Of a stretch of 64,000 nucleotides of DNA, positions 22,561-35,759 are shown in pieces. The translations under genes and the position numbers were made by a program. Below the pieces are notes generated by a model, which worked only from the letters and a program-made list of their open reading frames with translations, was not told the origin of the DNA and ran no database searches. The stretch lies in assembly GCA_047967505.1 (NCBI GenBank), contig CM106539.1. One strand, written 5' to 3'. Every line of letters starts with the position of its first letter. The first letter of the stretch is position 1. The stretch comes from Dipteris shenzhenensis. Lineage: Eukaryota; Polypodiophyta; Polypodiopsida; Gleicheniales.

Positions 22561-25200
22561 CTTAGGTGTATGGTCTAACATGGTTAGAGTTCATTGCTTT
22601 TATCCTTAAATGTGAGTGTCTCAAAAATACTTCAATAATGCTTAATAGTCAAATGGTCATGTTAACTTTAATGCTATTTGTACATTCATAAACATTTACA
22701 TGGTGTATATTGTGTGTGTAGTGAAATACCATGCTATGCAATGGCAAGGGAAATGGTGAAAAGAGATAAGAATGTTCAAAGAATCAAAGAGATGAAACAA
22801 GTTCGCTGCATCTTTGTTGATGATGAATGCACTGAGTTCGCGACTTGAGCTAGAGTTTTATGTTGGATTATCAGTCAATTTATTACTTCAACTTGGGCCT
22901 CAATTGCTGATTTGTAATTAAGAAAGACTGTTGATGACGGTTTATCATGTTCCATAAGATATTCTAGTGCTTGAATGATCATGTTTGTTGGCTTTTTTTG
23001 TTTCTGGTTGTCAGATTCTAAATCAATTGTCATATCTATAATATACTAAGCACACTAATCAGTTGGGACCATTTAGAGAATATGGGTCCTTGGATTTAAG
23101 GTGATAAATTTAAGCCATGTATCGATTGGTATCATGGGGCGTGTCTGATTCTTGCATTGGGTTTCAAAATCCTTGAATCACCTACATACTTCGAGATCAC
23201 ATGGAGAACATAGCGCCCAAAGTCGTTCATGATAAATCTTTCTAGGTATTCACTTATCTTCGTTTCTTTTTCATGGAGTTCCATCACCGTGCTTGAAGGA
23301 TACATGGCAGCATTCAAAGGTTCTTCTATAATGTATCCCTTTTTCCTCCTTTTTTAATTGGATTAAAAAAAATCAAATGGTGAATGGCTTTGGTTATAAA
23401 AACAACATGGCCACTATGAATGTAAAATTATGGGTGGAATGAAATGGATATAGCCTACTTTAAGCTAGCACAGGGCAATAGAAAAGAACCGCTACTTCTT
23501 TTGCCATGAACAGGAGCACAAAAAGCAAGATTGCTCGCAATTCAAAAAGTTGATAGAGGCCGAATAAGATCTCACTCGCAAATTTTTTGGCTGGAGCTTA
23601 AGGAGGCTAGGAAATGTTTGTGGCTTCCTGCTACTTGACTCCCTGACTAGTTTTGAGAATGGGGGGGAATGTTTGGATCCCTCCATGGAGCAAATTCAAA
23701 GAGGAACACGTGAGATGCAGTATAGCCATGGCTATTGCCCCATTGGTGATGATGGGTTCTTGATTCTTATTTTCCCATTTGCAAGAATGCTTTATTTTAT
23801 TATTTTTTCCTCTTTGCATGAATTCACATATAACATCACTATTTATCTTAATATCCTTCAAGTTATAACATGAATGTTTAATTTGTTAATCATACAATGT
23901 ATTTCTTGGATGAAGCGTGTTACATGTGTTACTTGATAGGATAGGAATGCAACATCATGTTTTCAATTACATGCTATAATCATGACTTGCAAACCCCTTG
24001 TAGACCATGTATTTGTTTTTTGGTGTACAGTGCATTTGTAGACCACTACCATGCTATGTTGAAGCAATGGCGAGGGACATGGTGGAGACAGATAGATTTG
24101 ATATAAGGCCAAAAGAAAAGAAAAGAAAGAAATGGGTTTATTCCATCTATCTTGACGATTAGTGCTACACATTTTAATTCTATCCTTTGTAAAAACTTAT
24201 CATTGGATGCTTGCTATTTAACTACATAAGTGTACTTTCTTGGTTTTTGCTGCAAACTTTTTATGTCTCGATCAGTTTTCAATGCTCGCTTTATCGATTG
24301 CCTCAAATGGGAGAGAAGAAAAGGATTGTGATAGTTGAATGGTGATTTGGTTTCAAGATAAGTGGAGAAAGTTTGTTTGAGAAACTAGATTATTTAGTTT
24401 GGTTACAGAGTAAAAAGCGTTATGGGAGAGTTGAGGCAGTAAGTGGGAGGTCTACATCAAACTTTGGTCCATTGAATAAAGAAATAGGAACGTCAAGCCA
24501 TTTCCAATATTCTATTGCCCTCCACTATCCAATATTTTACTCAATTCTATTTCACCTTATCCTTCCATGTCACCAACCCAAGGGCTCTAGTACAGGGGCC
24601 CTTTTTGAGTCCAAATTTTTTGTAATGGTTCATGGAAAAAGAAGCAACACAAAATAAAAAATAGTAATGGATTTATTCAAATTTCATGCATGATTTCTCT
24701 AAGCCCATAAGTTTGGATTCCATTTCGATAATCCTTTTTAGGTTTTTACCAATCAAGAAAAGGTTATGGAGCGTGCCCTTGAATAGGTTTATGTAATTCA
24801 AGCATAACATTGAAGGCCTCTTAAACCATAGAAACATTATCAATTATGTGTGTCCTTTGGTTAAGGGGAAGATCAAGTATTACACTTATGAATGGTTACA
24901 TGGTTGCATGTATGTGTACAACAAATTTTGATGTTTTTGAATAAATTTTTTAGCTTACATGCTTCATAGTGAACATAGCACTTGTAATGATATAATGTTC
25001 TCATACAAGATGTTAATTCCATGTTTTTTTGCTCTTACCCTCAAGTTTGGAATGTTTAATATTCTTTGGAGACCAATTTTGTCAAATTCCATTGGGAAAT
25101 GCATAAGTTATGGGCCACGCAAGCTACCTATACAACAAACACCCTAACCTCACAAAAAATGGATGCACCCAAGCTTGCATTAACCCCACAAGGAGGGGGA
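22560..25200. other. intergenic with one duplicated short segment
   Basis: 22690-22845 and 24020-24165 are diverged copies. Both contain ACCATGCTATG, then AATGGC(A/G)AGGGA(A/C)ATGG, then coding-like CAT/GTTGA(T/C)GAT text. No complete gene is visible and other frames are short. Confidence 0.4.
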
Positions 25201-27650
25201 TAGTCTTCCATAGATCAAGTTTCACATGTTTGTGAACGTTGGGATAAAGGAGCTTTTTCTATTTCCCCAAGGATTCAACTATGTAAAAACCCCCTATAAC
25301 ACCTGCATTCAATAGGATGGGTTTTAAGTAACCCTTACACCCCTTACGTATCAATATATGGCTATGGATGTTGCTGCTATGGTTAGCAGGTTTGAGTTTA
25401 ATGTTGTAAATGTTTATGCTCTCATAGCCCTCATGAAAAGAGTGAGTGTCAAAGTGCTTTAAAATTCTTCTTTGGCTAATATTAATTGGATCCTTGGGGT
25501 GATCGGAATATGATAGAGGCCCCCAAGGATTGGTTGCTTGCTGTGGTAAATATTTGCTAGGGTCAAAAGGTGAGTTGTAGGAAGAACTGTGTTTGAAGTA
25601 GGGTTTCATGGACTCTACAGATCTGGATTCTAAGGGACTAGATTATAGGAGGGCTTTCATGGAACAATAGAGAAAAGGGGAATGGCTTCAGAGCGGGTAG
25701 GATAGATAGGTTTTATGGTTCTCATGAGGAGTGTGGATGCTTTCCCTAATGGTGGGTGGAAAGTACTTGATGTCAATCAGTCTTTCCAATCATGTCACGA
25801 TGCTATGAAGGTGGTTCTCCTTGCCAGTGGAGAGTGGGAGATTCGTAGATATTCCCTTTAAGTTCAACAAAAAGTACCTATTTAATAAATATTTCTACAA
25901 GCTCATCCATGCCACATGGAAGAAATGCATGAAAGGGATGGAGGATCCATGTGTGAGGTCGAATGCTACCATTCAAGGTGTACTTGCAAAGGCTAAGGCT
26001 TGGGATTACTAGTTTCATATCCAAAGAAGTAAAGTTGATGGAATGGCTCAAGTTCAGGAGGCATTAAGGATGGCCTTGGAATTGACCCTATTCTTGCTAC
26101 TTTATTGGAAGAATTGGAGGGGGCCTTGAGACCGATCAAAAGTAGAAAGCTCTGGATTTCAATTGGTGATTATGCCTTCTAAGTTATTCTTTCAGGTGGT
26201 GAAAAGAAAGCATGATCAAGAAACCATCGATTGACGATAGGGTGATGGATAGAAACGGGATTGAAATGTCATCAGCAAGTATTTGGAGGCCATGTCAAAT
26301 GCAATTGTACTCAGGGGCTCCCTGTCTGAGGACATGAACACAAGGATGGTCAAATTGTTTCCAAAGGGTGTAAAGGTTGTTGGGGACTAAAGGCCCATCA
26401 CGATTCTTAAAACTTTATATAAGGTAATAGCAAAAGAGCTGGCCCTTAGGGTCCAAAAGGTCTGCCTATGTGTCGTGGATCATGACTAGAATAGGTTTAT
26501 TAAGTCAAGAGATACATTGAAAAAATTTGTTCATGTGTGAGTAGCTTAGGATTTTGCATGCTCAATCTCCTTTTTGGATTTGACTTGGATAATGCATACG
26601 ATAGTGCAAGATGGGATTTCATTCTGGCAACGTTGGATCGGTTTAGGTTTGGCATTGCTTTTGTTAGGATTGTGTCCTCCCTCTTTGGTAATGCATATAC
26701 AATCCTCTATCTTAATGGAGCAGTGACTAGGAGATTTGAGTTAAAGATATCTATATGGTAAGGGATTCAGATTACGCCCTTGCTTTTTGCATTGTGCTCA
26801 GTTCCTTGAATTGTCTTTTTCAGGAAGGGGAAAAAGATGGGTAGACAAGGGTCAATATCCTCCCATTTGGTAACCATTTATGCTCTCAGCTCTTTGCAAA
26901 TGAGATTGTGGCATCTTCTGAGGAGGATCAGGACACTGTGGACCATATGTATGTAGCTCTTCCCAAGTTTTTTGATGCATCTAGTTTTGAATGCATCTGG
27001 GTGAAGACCTTTGCCATTAGGGTTGATCAGTCCCCCCTTCTCGAGTGGGCTAAGGCTCTTCCAGTATAGTAGGTCCAAAGAGGAGAGATTGTTCCATATC
27101 TCATATCTACCATTGGTCTTGGCATGTCCCTTCGACAAAGGTTCGAGTGGTTCAAAGAGAAGGTGAAGTTAAAGATGTGCATGTGGCACGGGATGGCTCT
27201 AGGGTGGACTACCTAACCTTTGGTAATCTAGTATGTGTTGGTTGTGGCCATGATGTATGTGGCCAATATTTGTAATTTTAAGAGGTGTCATTGGGAAAAG
27301 AATAAGTAGCTGTTCAGGGCTTTTTTATTGATTGAAGATAGAAGAGGGGAGGCTTTCAAAACACCAAATCCAAGGGATGGCTTACATCTACCTAACATTA
27401 ATCTTTGGAATATAGCATTGTTGACCAAATAATTACATTGGCTTTTTGAGTGTCAGGTCCCTTGTGTGGAGGTCACCAAATGCTCCATTGAGAAAGATAG
27501 AGAAAAAGCTGTGGGTCATGGGTAGGCTTGTCTTGGTATGATAGATCGTGCTTAAGGTTTCCTTAGAAAATAGGTGGGTTGAATTCGGGAGCATGGGACT
27601 GCACTCTTATCCCTAGATGGCCGAGTTTTATTATTAGGCCCTTTTATGGG
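25200..27650 (+). mobile_element. L1-like LINE (non-LTR retrotransposon) ORF2 remnant
   Basis: Broken frames give the ORF2 order. Endonuclease-like text FNVVNVYALIAL and NWILGGDRNMIEAPKDW lies at 25392-25540; GFRAGRIDRFYGS at about 25690-25730. A pre-RT linker (SGRFVDIPFKFNKKYLF to 26012) follows, then RT with RPITILKTLYKVIAKELALR (26391-26450) and FDLDNAYDSARWDFI (26580-26625). The last piece is the C-terminal DGLHLPNINLWNIALLTK segment at 27373-27428. The catalytic FADD box reads FANE at 26893-26904. Many stops and shifts, no visible poly(A) tail or complete 5' end. Confidence 0.8.
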
Positions 27651-27654
27651 GCGA

Positions 27655-28046
27655 CTCACGTAAAATTCCCCAAAAAATAACAACCACCCCCCAATATTAA
27701 CGCGAATTAAAGAGAAGATGCAATTGCTATGAAATCAGCCAACATAAAGGTGAGTGCGAGTCCTCGCAATCTTCAACAACAAAATGACCATCTATGGTCA
27801 AATCTACTTTCTACACAGATTTTACAAGATTACCAGACCAGAGCAATTTGGTGTCGTAGCATGGAAACCAAAATTTGAAGAGGAGGAAACTTCGGCGCGA
27901 GTTTCACACCCACGGTATTGCCTACTTTTTTGTAAGGAACGACTTGTAAAGTAATACAGTCCCTTATATCGATGCAGCTGATGCGGAGCGGTGGCGTTTT
28001 TACACTGACCACTTTGGCCATCAATATAGTTCTTTGTCCGCTTGAT
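27655..28046. other. DUF1685 3' flank
   Basis: Non-coding between the LINE remnant and the DUF1685 stop; probably holds its 3' UTR. No clear poly(A) signal was assigned. Confidence 0.35.
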
Positions 28047-29126
28047 TTATGAGGAGCACAGCCTGACACTGCAGGCCACAGCTTGAGCCCAGTGTCTCAA
28101 TCTTCCTTTCACATGATTTGGATCATCACCTGCATTCCACCATCACTAATAGTGAGACTTTAAAAAAAAAACTCTAGTACTAATCAAAATTTCTGTCTTG
28201 CGGGATCGACTTATAATCACGGAATCCAAGTGCCATTGTAAATTACCTGGGCTTGCGACTTTCCATGCCGGTGATGACATCGGCGAAGGGCTGTGCTCAG
28301 ATGACTGAATTGCCTGAGCAACCGGTGACATGCACTTTGGAGACTCGTTGAGGCTCTGCGTCACCGCATGGTAAACTTCCAGTGCGGGAAGAGTGTCATA
28401 CAGTTTTGGAATGCAGGTTTCATCGAACCTGAATCCGAGATCGATGCATCCCCGCAACTCTTCGAAATCATCGTCCGTAAGGCTTCTTGTGCGTGAGCTC
28501 CTCCTCGTGGCCTCGTTGGGGGAGCCAGGTGATTCTCCGCCTGAGGGGAGTTTGGCTTCAGTAGCCCCGCACTGGCTCGATTCAAATTGCTCAGGTTTTG
28601 GCTTCTCCATCCAGTCCATCAGCTTGTCCTGAAGCATGAGTTCCCTCTTCCTTTCCCAAGCTTCGGCCAGCAGGCTCTCCCTGACCGAAGCCGATCTCCT
28701 ACGGTTCCTCCTACGAGTCCTAAGCCTCGATCCTTTGCTGTTCTTTCTGCCGGAGCTAGCGATATCAAGAGGATCCATCCCAGAAAGAGGCAGCCGCTCT
28801 AAGGCTTGCATCGCAATTTGGCTGTCGGAAGACAAACCGGTGGTACCATCAGCAGTACAAGAGCTCGCAACAGCAGCTGGTCGCATTTCTTTCCTCGAAT
28901 TTGAGATCGCTTTGTCTTCGTAGGAAGAGCTGAGCTCAAGGTCGCTCTCTTCATTATCGTCGAGAAAACAACTCTGTCCAGCGACTGAATCCATCTCGTC
29001 TAGTGGGTCAGGTGGGGAGTCTGGAGAAAAGGGATGCTGGGGCTTGGAAGGAGACAACAGGCTGAGGCGCTCAAAGGAGGAGCAGGCCTGTGAGAAAGAG
29101 ATGGTGAGAACGTCCAAACGGACCAT
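28047..29126 (-). CDS. DUF1685 family protein, two exons
   Basis: Exon 1 is 28247-29126 (ATG at 29126; the longer open frame upstream has only a TTG), exon 2 is 28047-28129, joined across a 117 bp GT-AG intron (donor CCAG|GTAATT, acceptor TGCAG|GT, phase 1). The product has 320 residues: an acidic/Ser-rich N-terminus, a basic cluster RLRTRRRNRRRS (about 134-145, possible nuclear signal), then SLTDDDFEELRGCIDLGFRF at about 215 and LYDTLPALEVYHAV, the DUF1685 signature. Exon 2 supplies the conserved tail DDPNHVKGRLRHWAQAVAC SVRLC. Family function is unknown. GC content is higher than in the surrounding repeats. The gene appears intact and is the only host-like gene here. Confidence 0.88.
28130..28246 (-). 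other. intron of the DUF1685 gene
   Basis: 117 bp between donor GT (28246-28245) and acceptor AG (28131-28130). Reading through it would replace the conserved C-terminus with unrelated residues, so splicing is needed to restore the family ending. Confidence 0.85.
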
Positions 29127-29179
29127 GGTGGATGCAAGGGGGTTCAGCAGGGAAGAAAGAGTCTGTCGGAAAGTCAAGT

Positions 29180-32100
29180 ATGCAAGTTATTGAGGGCACT
29201 TGGTGTGTACACATAGAATAGCTCCTTGGGAGTGGTTTTTAAGTGGAGGACAATAGCATGGGTTTGAGCATTTTTTTGTTTTTCCCAATAGACTTTGTGG
29301 CTTATTCTTGCTCCTGAGTCCCAATCTTCCCCACCCTTCTTTCTTCTCATCCCCCCTCCCCACAAATCAAACCCTTCCTCCTGGCGGTCTCACCTCTCAA
29401 CCTCTTGGCCGTCTCACCTCTCAACCTCTGGCATCCCTTGTCATCACTTCATCACCCTTCTATGATTGAGCAACCTCGCTATCTCAATCCTCTTGTCCTT
29501 CCATTTAGGATAAAATTGAGGTGGCATTTTATCTTGTAGAAATATGCAATTTTATTGTCGCGCTGTTACAATGTGGACATGTATCATAATGTTAAAGAAA
29601 ACATGGAAGACCACTCACCTTATTCCAGCAATACTCTTTCCAATCAACATGTCACATAAAAATCGCACATACTGTTGGATTTCCAAATGCTTCCAATGAT
29701 CTAAATGAATATGCCGGCTCAAAGCACACCATGACAACCTCTCTCCTCATTGCTCAATAAAAATTGTGTGATCTTGTAAGTCAACAACATAATCCACACA
29801 TGAGAATGACATAAAAAGCCCATAGTAGTGCATTGTCCACCTAAACTATAGCACCTTTACGCTCTTATCAAGTCTATACACTCTAATTCATTGCTTGGAG
29901 CCTAAAGATAGAAAAATCTTCTCAATTGGGTTGGTCTTAAAGAGCTTGTGTTTGTTATACCTACTCAACGACTCTATAGTTTCCACAAGAAAAGTTATTA
30001 TTATTGCAATGCTAGTTTTGGATAGTCTACATATGTTTTGAGTATCTTGGAGGATCACCAAGTTAATATACAAAATTTCATTTTCATAAATGGTGCCTTA
30101 AGATGTGTACCACTACACAAGTATCATCTTATATGATGCACACATGTAGAAGCCTCAAAGAGTATTGTCTCATATGATATATTACAAACATTGATATGAT
30201 TAGGTCTCCTTTCATGTATATATTATGGTGCAACAAATTACCTATATGCTTAATGGCACTATATACCCCCCTAATGTTAAATCTACGTATTGGAGCTCTC
30301 TTTGGTTTGAAACATGTATACACTATAAGTATGCCTCCCTAAGTACTGCTCACTACCTTAAAGTTTTCCACTAAATTAATCTTGTAGAGAGGATGTCAAT
30401 TATATGGGAAGCCATAATTGTTAGTGGGAGCTTAAGAAAGTCTCTCTAACTCATGCATTACCATTTGACACATCCACACTGCGTCCATAGAGTGTGTTAA
30501 GTAACCTCGAACATATGACACATTGCATATGATAAATATACATCATTTCCTTAAATGTTTATAGCTTAATTAAAATTTGTTGACTTAAAGTCTTCTAAAA
30601 ATAAGATACAGTTTTGGGAGCATGTAGATTATCTAGAAATCCAAGGAAGGTTTGGTCGTCATTTTTCTTTGAATAAAGTGTGTAGGCCTAGTAATAAAAG
30701 CTTTCTTGGGGACTAGCACACTTGAATGCATTGTGATGGATATGTAAATGCATGCATGGATTGTGTCATGCTAATCTCTAAATATGTAGAGTGCAAAGCT
30801 TTCATTGGCATTTCTGGTGTTAACTAGTCGGATTTGCCATGCGATGGAGAAGCAACGAGGCACCTGCCGGTGGGGTATTTATAAAAAAAAGAAAGAGTTG
30901 GGGGGAGCTTTTAAAAGAACAAGCAGGGACAGATATTATTGAAAGTCGAGAGGTTGAAACAGTTGTTACCCACAACGCACGTTGAGGCCACGATATAAAA
31001 GATGGTGCGCTAGCCAACTTTGCGGCGTTTCATAGCCGCAAACGGTCATCTCCAAACGGTAAAGGCGGAGAGCTCACAGCTAAAGATGGCGGGTTGGGAG
31101 CTAAATTGCGTGTTTGTCCACCTTTGTGGCACCGTCTCGATTAGGTTTATCCTTCGAAACTATATCGACAGCTGGTGCAACGTGTTCAAGCCCCCGTGGA
31201 CCGCTCCATGGGGCCCTTGGAAAATGGTCTGTGGCGGGGCCCGCTCTGAAAGTTCAACATACAAGCCTTGCGGTCCGGAGCCGCCAACCCACGTGTTGTG
31301 TCTCAAATCTCCACGTGTCACTTTTGTTGTGGTGTTGTACACTCGTCATTAGCCTGGAATCTGGAGTTTTCCTTGAATGCCTAGCTAATAAGGCTAGTTT
31401 CACAGAGGGTCGACGCGTTTCAATGTCCATCGTTTTCGTCCTGGATGCATGCCTTAACGTGCCACCCTTGTCGATTCTTTTGCCCGCGGGCCGCCATTGA
31501 TGCGACCAGTTAACTAGCGCTGCAGCACAAAATTTGAGGGCCCTCGGCATCTTCAGTGTATACGACTGGCGAAACTTCATGAGTGACATTACTCACGAAA
31601 GCTATGGCTACCCGATACGGTCAGTCGAGGACGTGGCTCAGCGACGGGCGGGCCTTGTGGGATCACGGATGGATTTGTGGCGGACTAGCACTCTGTCCCC
31701 CGGGTTTTGGTACGGGCCATAAGGCATGGTTGTCCGTACTCTACGGGGAGAGGGGCGAGATTTAGTCGTTTTCAATATGCACTCTTTGAGCATTTGTATA
31801 GCTACTCCTAAACCTTACTATTTTAACTTTATTTAACAAAAAAAAGGGTGGGGGGGGAAATCACCTAAACCTTATATATTTTAACTTTATTTAAGTAAAA
31901 AAAGGGGGGGAAAGATCACAAAAAAATTAAGTATTGTCTACTTGGTGGGCATTTTATATTCATTTGGTCAAGCAAAGTAGATAATCCATTCTCCTAACCC
32001 TTCTAAACCAAGCAAAATGGATTGTCTACTCTCTTAACCCTTCTTGATGATTAATCAAAGAGATTGCCACGACTTACAAAGGAAATATTATGTTTTGGAG

Positions 32101-33581
32101 ATTGTCGATGTTCCATTGGATAGATCACTAGCAATTCGAGGGCCCACCAACAAAAATTGGTTTCCTCTAAAAAGAGGGTGTGAACATTAGAACTAGCTTA
32201 AAGTTTGGAATTGAGTGCCTTATATTGCAAGTGTGAACTCTGTCTAGACCAAGTATCAATTTTATTTCATTCCATGCATTTGCTTCTTAGTGAGGAGATT
32301 TAAAAGTGTTTAGATTAAAGTTTACATACAGCCTCTTGTTTCAAGTTGTGTTTGCCTCGGGGGGAAGGTGGGGATGGGGGTTCGCTCTTCATAAACCCAT
32401 ATAGCACATGCGAGCAAGCGTGTATTAAAAATGCCCCTATTCTTGCATTTTTTGCATTTTCTCATGTAATTGATTAAGCCCCTTTTGCATGTATACATTT
32501 TTCAATCATGACATTTAGACACCCTGTCATAAATCTACACATACAAATTATACTACATTGCTATTGTATGAATCTCCTCATGCATGTAAACGGCTTGTAA
32601 GACCCCTATCTACAAAATACCCCTCCGTGCACTAGTGTGCTATGCTAGATGTTTATGAGCGTTCAACCTCCTCCCCCTTCTTCTCCTACTGTTGTTTGTT
32701 CCTTGGCTTTATAGATTTTGGATAACATATCCCCACACTAATCAACGTGTGCTTATGTATTGCATATACTTTTCAAAATATGTATATGTAGCTAGATGCT
32801 TTCTAGTGTTTTGACATGGAGAAGCTACAATTCGTCTTGCTAGTGAGAATGGAAAAACTTTTTATCAATAATAATTTTCAAAATCAAGAATAGAAAGCAT
32901 GTTTCTTTAAAGGTTTACCAAAACAGAAAGAAGGGCAAGTTTCTTGCATTTTCCTCATGGTTACTTATATATGTCAAAATGTATGTGGGCTCCAAAACAC
33001 ATAAGCACACTTGAAAAGCTTAAGCTTGTGGACATAATTGATTAAGCTTGTGGACATAATTGATTCATTTTATAATCCATGTGTTAAAAGAAACACATGA
33101 TTGCATTGGTAAGATAAACAATAAAATTGTGCCAACTTTCACAACCTTCAATTCTATGACTTATTTTCATAAGTAATTTTGGACAAAATTTTATTAAAAA
33201 ACCACTACTAAAAAAATAAATTAAAACCCAAAAGTAAGCCAAATTTGAGAGTTTTTTAAAGCAAATAAAATTAAAATTATAAAATTTAACATAACATCTT
33301 ACATAAACTAGTACACAGGCCCACTTCATTTCTGTACTTAAATTTCTATTCAAAAAATCTACTTTATGAAAATATCCTTCCCAAACCAAAAGATGGCACT
33401 ACCCTTTTGGAATAAAAAATTGATTTACTTACACTATCATTTTGTACTAATAATGCAAAAACTAAGAAACATAATTCTTACATTACTCTATATTGCAAAA
33501 ATCCTAGTATAAATTTTTATTTTTAAGATCCTCATTTGAAAGGTTAACTTTTCCTTAACTTGTTAATAACTCCCCCCCTTT

Positions 33582-33583
<2 letters not shown>
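29180..33583. other. intergenic, no gene seen; GC-rich island at 30.95-31.77 kb
   Basis: 30950-31770 is markedly GC-richer than its surroundings and opens several overlapping frames on both strands, none with domain features. The rest is AT-rich. 33084-33389 (minus) is an open but featureless AT-driven frame. Confidence 0.4.

Positions 33584-33629
<46 letters not shown>
33584..33629. repeat. (CT)n microsatellite, 46 bp
   Basis: Uninterrupted CT dinucleotides directly next to the GCATAGCTC palindrome cluster. Confidence 0.95.
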
Positions 33630-33631
<2 letters not shown>

Positions 33632-33636
33632 AGTAC

Positions 33637-33920
33637 CCCTCCGACATAGCTCGCTGCCGGCAAGCTATGTTGGAGGGTGTTTAAAAACAATCTTTACTCT
33701 TTTTTTTAAATCCCCACGAGCTATGTCCAAGGGCTATGAAATTTTCTCTTTAGCTCATTTTTTGCTCTTTTTCTCTACGCTTATGTCTCCTCCTCTCTCT
33801 CACTCACTACCCCTTCGGCATAGCTCGTCCGCAAGCTATGTTGGAGGGTGTTTAAAACAAATCTTTGCTCTTTGTTTTTTATTCTCCCCCAACATAGCTT
33901 GCTGGTGAGATCTATGCTAG
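33637..33920. repeat. cluster of CATAGCTC/GAGCTATG palindromes (left)
   Basis: Hairpin copies at 33637-33677 (CCCTCCGACATAGCTC... and mirror ...GCTATGTTGGAGGG), 33810-33847 and a degenerate one at 33886-33915, with a half copy at about 33714-33735. Copies are followed by GTTTAAAA(A)CAATCTTT(G)CTC. The same palindrome recurs at 44347-44452. Confidence 0.8.
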
Positions 33921-35300
33921 ACGAGGTTATTATTTTTTCATTTTTGTGGGCCCGGGAGGCACATTGGAGGGAGGCACTTTGGTCAAGCAGATCTTTGCAT
34001 CGTCTCATTAGTGCTCCTTGGTTGATGTCCCACTATCTTGGTATTAGTATTCCTTGGTCAATGTATTCATCCCCCCCCATCTTAGCAAATTATTTACTCG
34101 ATGGAAGAGTTCATCTTAGCATGGTTCAATACTACCCCATAATGCTCTCTCCTTCATCTTGTCTCTCCTAATTTCTTTGTGAGGAACTGCGGCCCTCCTC
34201 CTTCTCCACCATGATCCCCCTCCTCTTCCTCCACTTCAAATTTCTCTCAAAACATGATTGTGAGAGCAACTGCACTATGAATGGTTATGTGGGATCATGG
34301 TCCGTGCACTCCTTTGACACTCTACTATGCATCACCACTCACAAGCTCAGCTTGACCAGAGGCATTGTCAATCCTTGAACATATTAGTAGGTCTGCTAAG
34401 TTTCTTTCCTTGTAATTCATGGACAAGTAGGGGATTGTATAATCTAAGCCCCAAGAGAACAATGTCATCTAGACTTGTTGGTTTTCGAATCTAGGCTTGG
34501 GAAGTAGCAAGCTAAGGGTGTCCACTTTTTGTTCACTCCCCAATCCTTAGGAGGTGGAAAAACAAGCTTTATGCAAATCTCGCCTACTTCCTTGTGGATC
34601 TAGTCTTTGAAGTCTTCAGACACAACATCATACATGCTATTGTGCACACACTCGTATAGTCGGATTGAAAATTTGATGCACCCACAAAAAATTTCTTTGT
34701 GTCACACGGCATGGTTCCAGGGCGGTCACACCTTTGTCACGAACAGAGAGTGTCATATTAAATTCTAAATTTCTCACTCATTTTAGATTAAATGTTATTG
34801 AAAGTTTGTAGGTGGTCTGAATGACTTATCTAATTATAAATAATCATTTATAATAAATAAAGTCATAAAATACATGCATTTTAGTAGCACACCACATTTT
34901 TTTAGTATTTTGAATAATTAAGCAAATCCAATTCGGTGGAAGGTTAGTAGGAACATAAGGGTGTGTGGTTGAATCATCAAATCCCAAATCCAACGGTTAG
35001 ATTTAGGAAGATTGAAGTTTAATTTTTACTTTTACTCCTTAGAGGATCAATAAAGAATATTAAAAATAAATCTAGTAATTCTCAAACATGACCAAACATT
35101 TCAAAAATGTCAATATTTTTAGTCCTCCGCATGATGAATAAGAGAAAAAAATTTGGTTAAATTTGAGTAAGGGAAACGTACAATATGGCCTCCAAGAGTG
35201 AAATCTCCCTTTTGTGGGGGAAAAAGGGCCACCCAAGCCTAATACCAAGACAAGGTAGGCTTGGTATTAGGCTTGGTGAGGTAGGCTAGGAGCATCACTG
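33920..35300. other. non-coding; contains one arm of a 25 bp long-range inverted repeat and a short hairpin
   Basis: 34504-34528 (GTAGCAAGCTAAGGGTGTCC...) is the exact reverse complement of 44264-44288. 35233-35249 and 35260-35276 form a 17 bp perfect hairpin (CCAAGCCTAATACCAAG). No gene recognised. Confidence 0.6.
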
Positions 35301-35389
35301 ACCCTAGTGGCAAGTCTTTGGAGTGTGCATGCTGCCCATGTGGAAGGCTGAGTCATCTATTTTTGCCTTGCAACCGTGCCATGTTGTTA

Positions 35390-35745
35390 GACCGCGTGGT
35401 GCCATGTCATCAAGGAGATGTGACATCACTCCTTGCCATGTCACCTTACATTGCCACACGTGTTGCCACATCAGCCACATGTGCCACCTCATCATTCCAC
35501 ATCATAGGAACTCTTAGAGCCGTGTCATCACACCTTGCCACCTTGGCATACCTTTTTCAACCTTGCCACATCACCAATCCCTCCACCTCAATTTGCCATG
35601 TCAATCTACTACCTCATGAATCCCAACTCATCATGCCACATCATATTTTCACGTCATGGAAGAGACTCATATATTCCACACCATATTGCCAGATCATGAC
35701 CATGCATGGTGCCACATCCGCCACATGTATACACATCACGATGTG
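35390..35745. repeat. CCACATCA/GCCATGTCATC degenerate repeat
   Basis: Words such as TGCCACATCAGCCACATG, CATGTCATCA and CACCTCATCAT recur irregularly. Similar text is found at 52200-52560 and 55890-56360 near copia elements. The 160-residue frame over it is an artefact of this composition. Confidence 0.65.
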
Positions 35746-35759
35746 CGCGAGGCATAGAA

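Noticed and set aside
28146-28246. Extension of the DUF1685 frame to 28146
   Set aside because: This is intron read-through; the spliced second exon restores the conserved family ending.
29127-29177. Extended N-terminus of the DUF1685 protein
   Set aside because: The open frame continues upstream but contains only a TTG, no ATG, before 29126.
30820-31765. Several overlapping ORFs on both strands
   Set aside because: A GC-rich stretch lowers stop frequency; no domain and no splice logic linking the frames.
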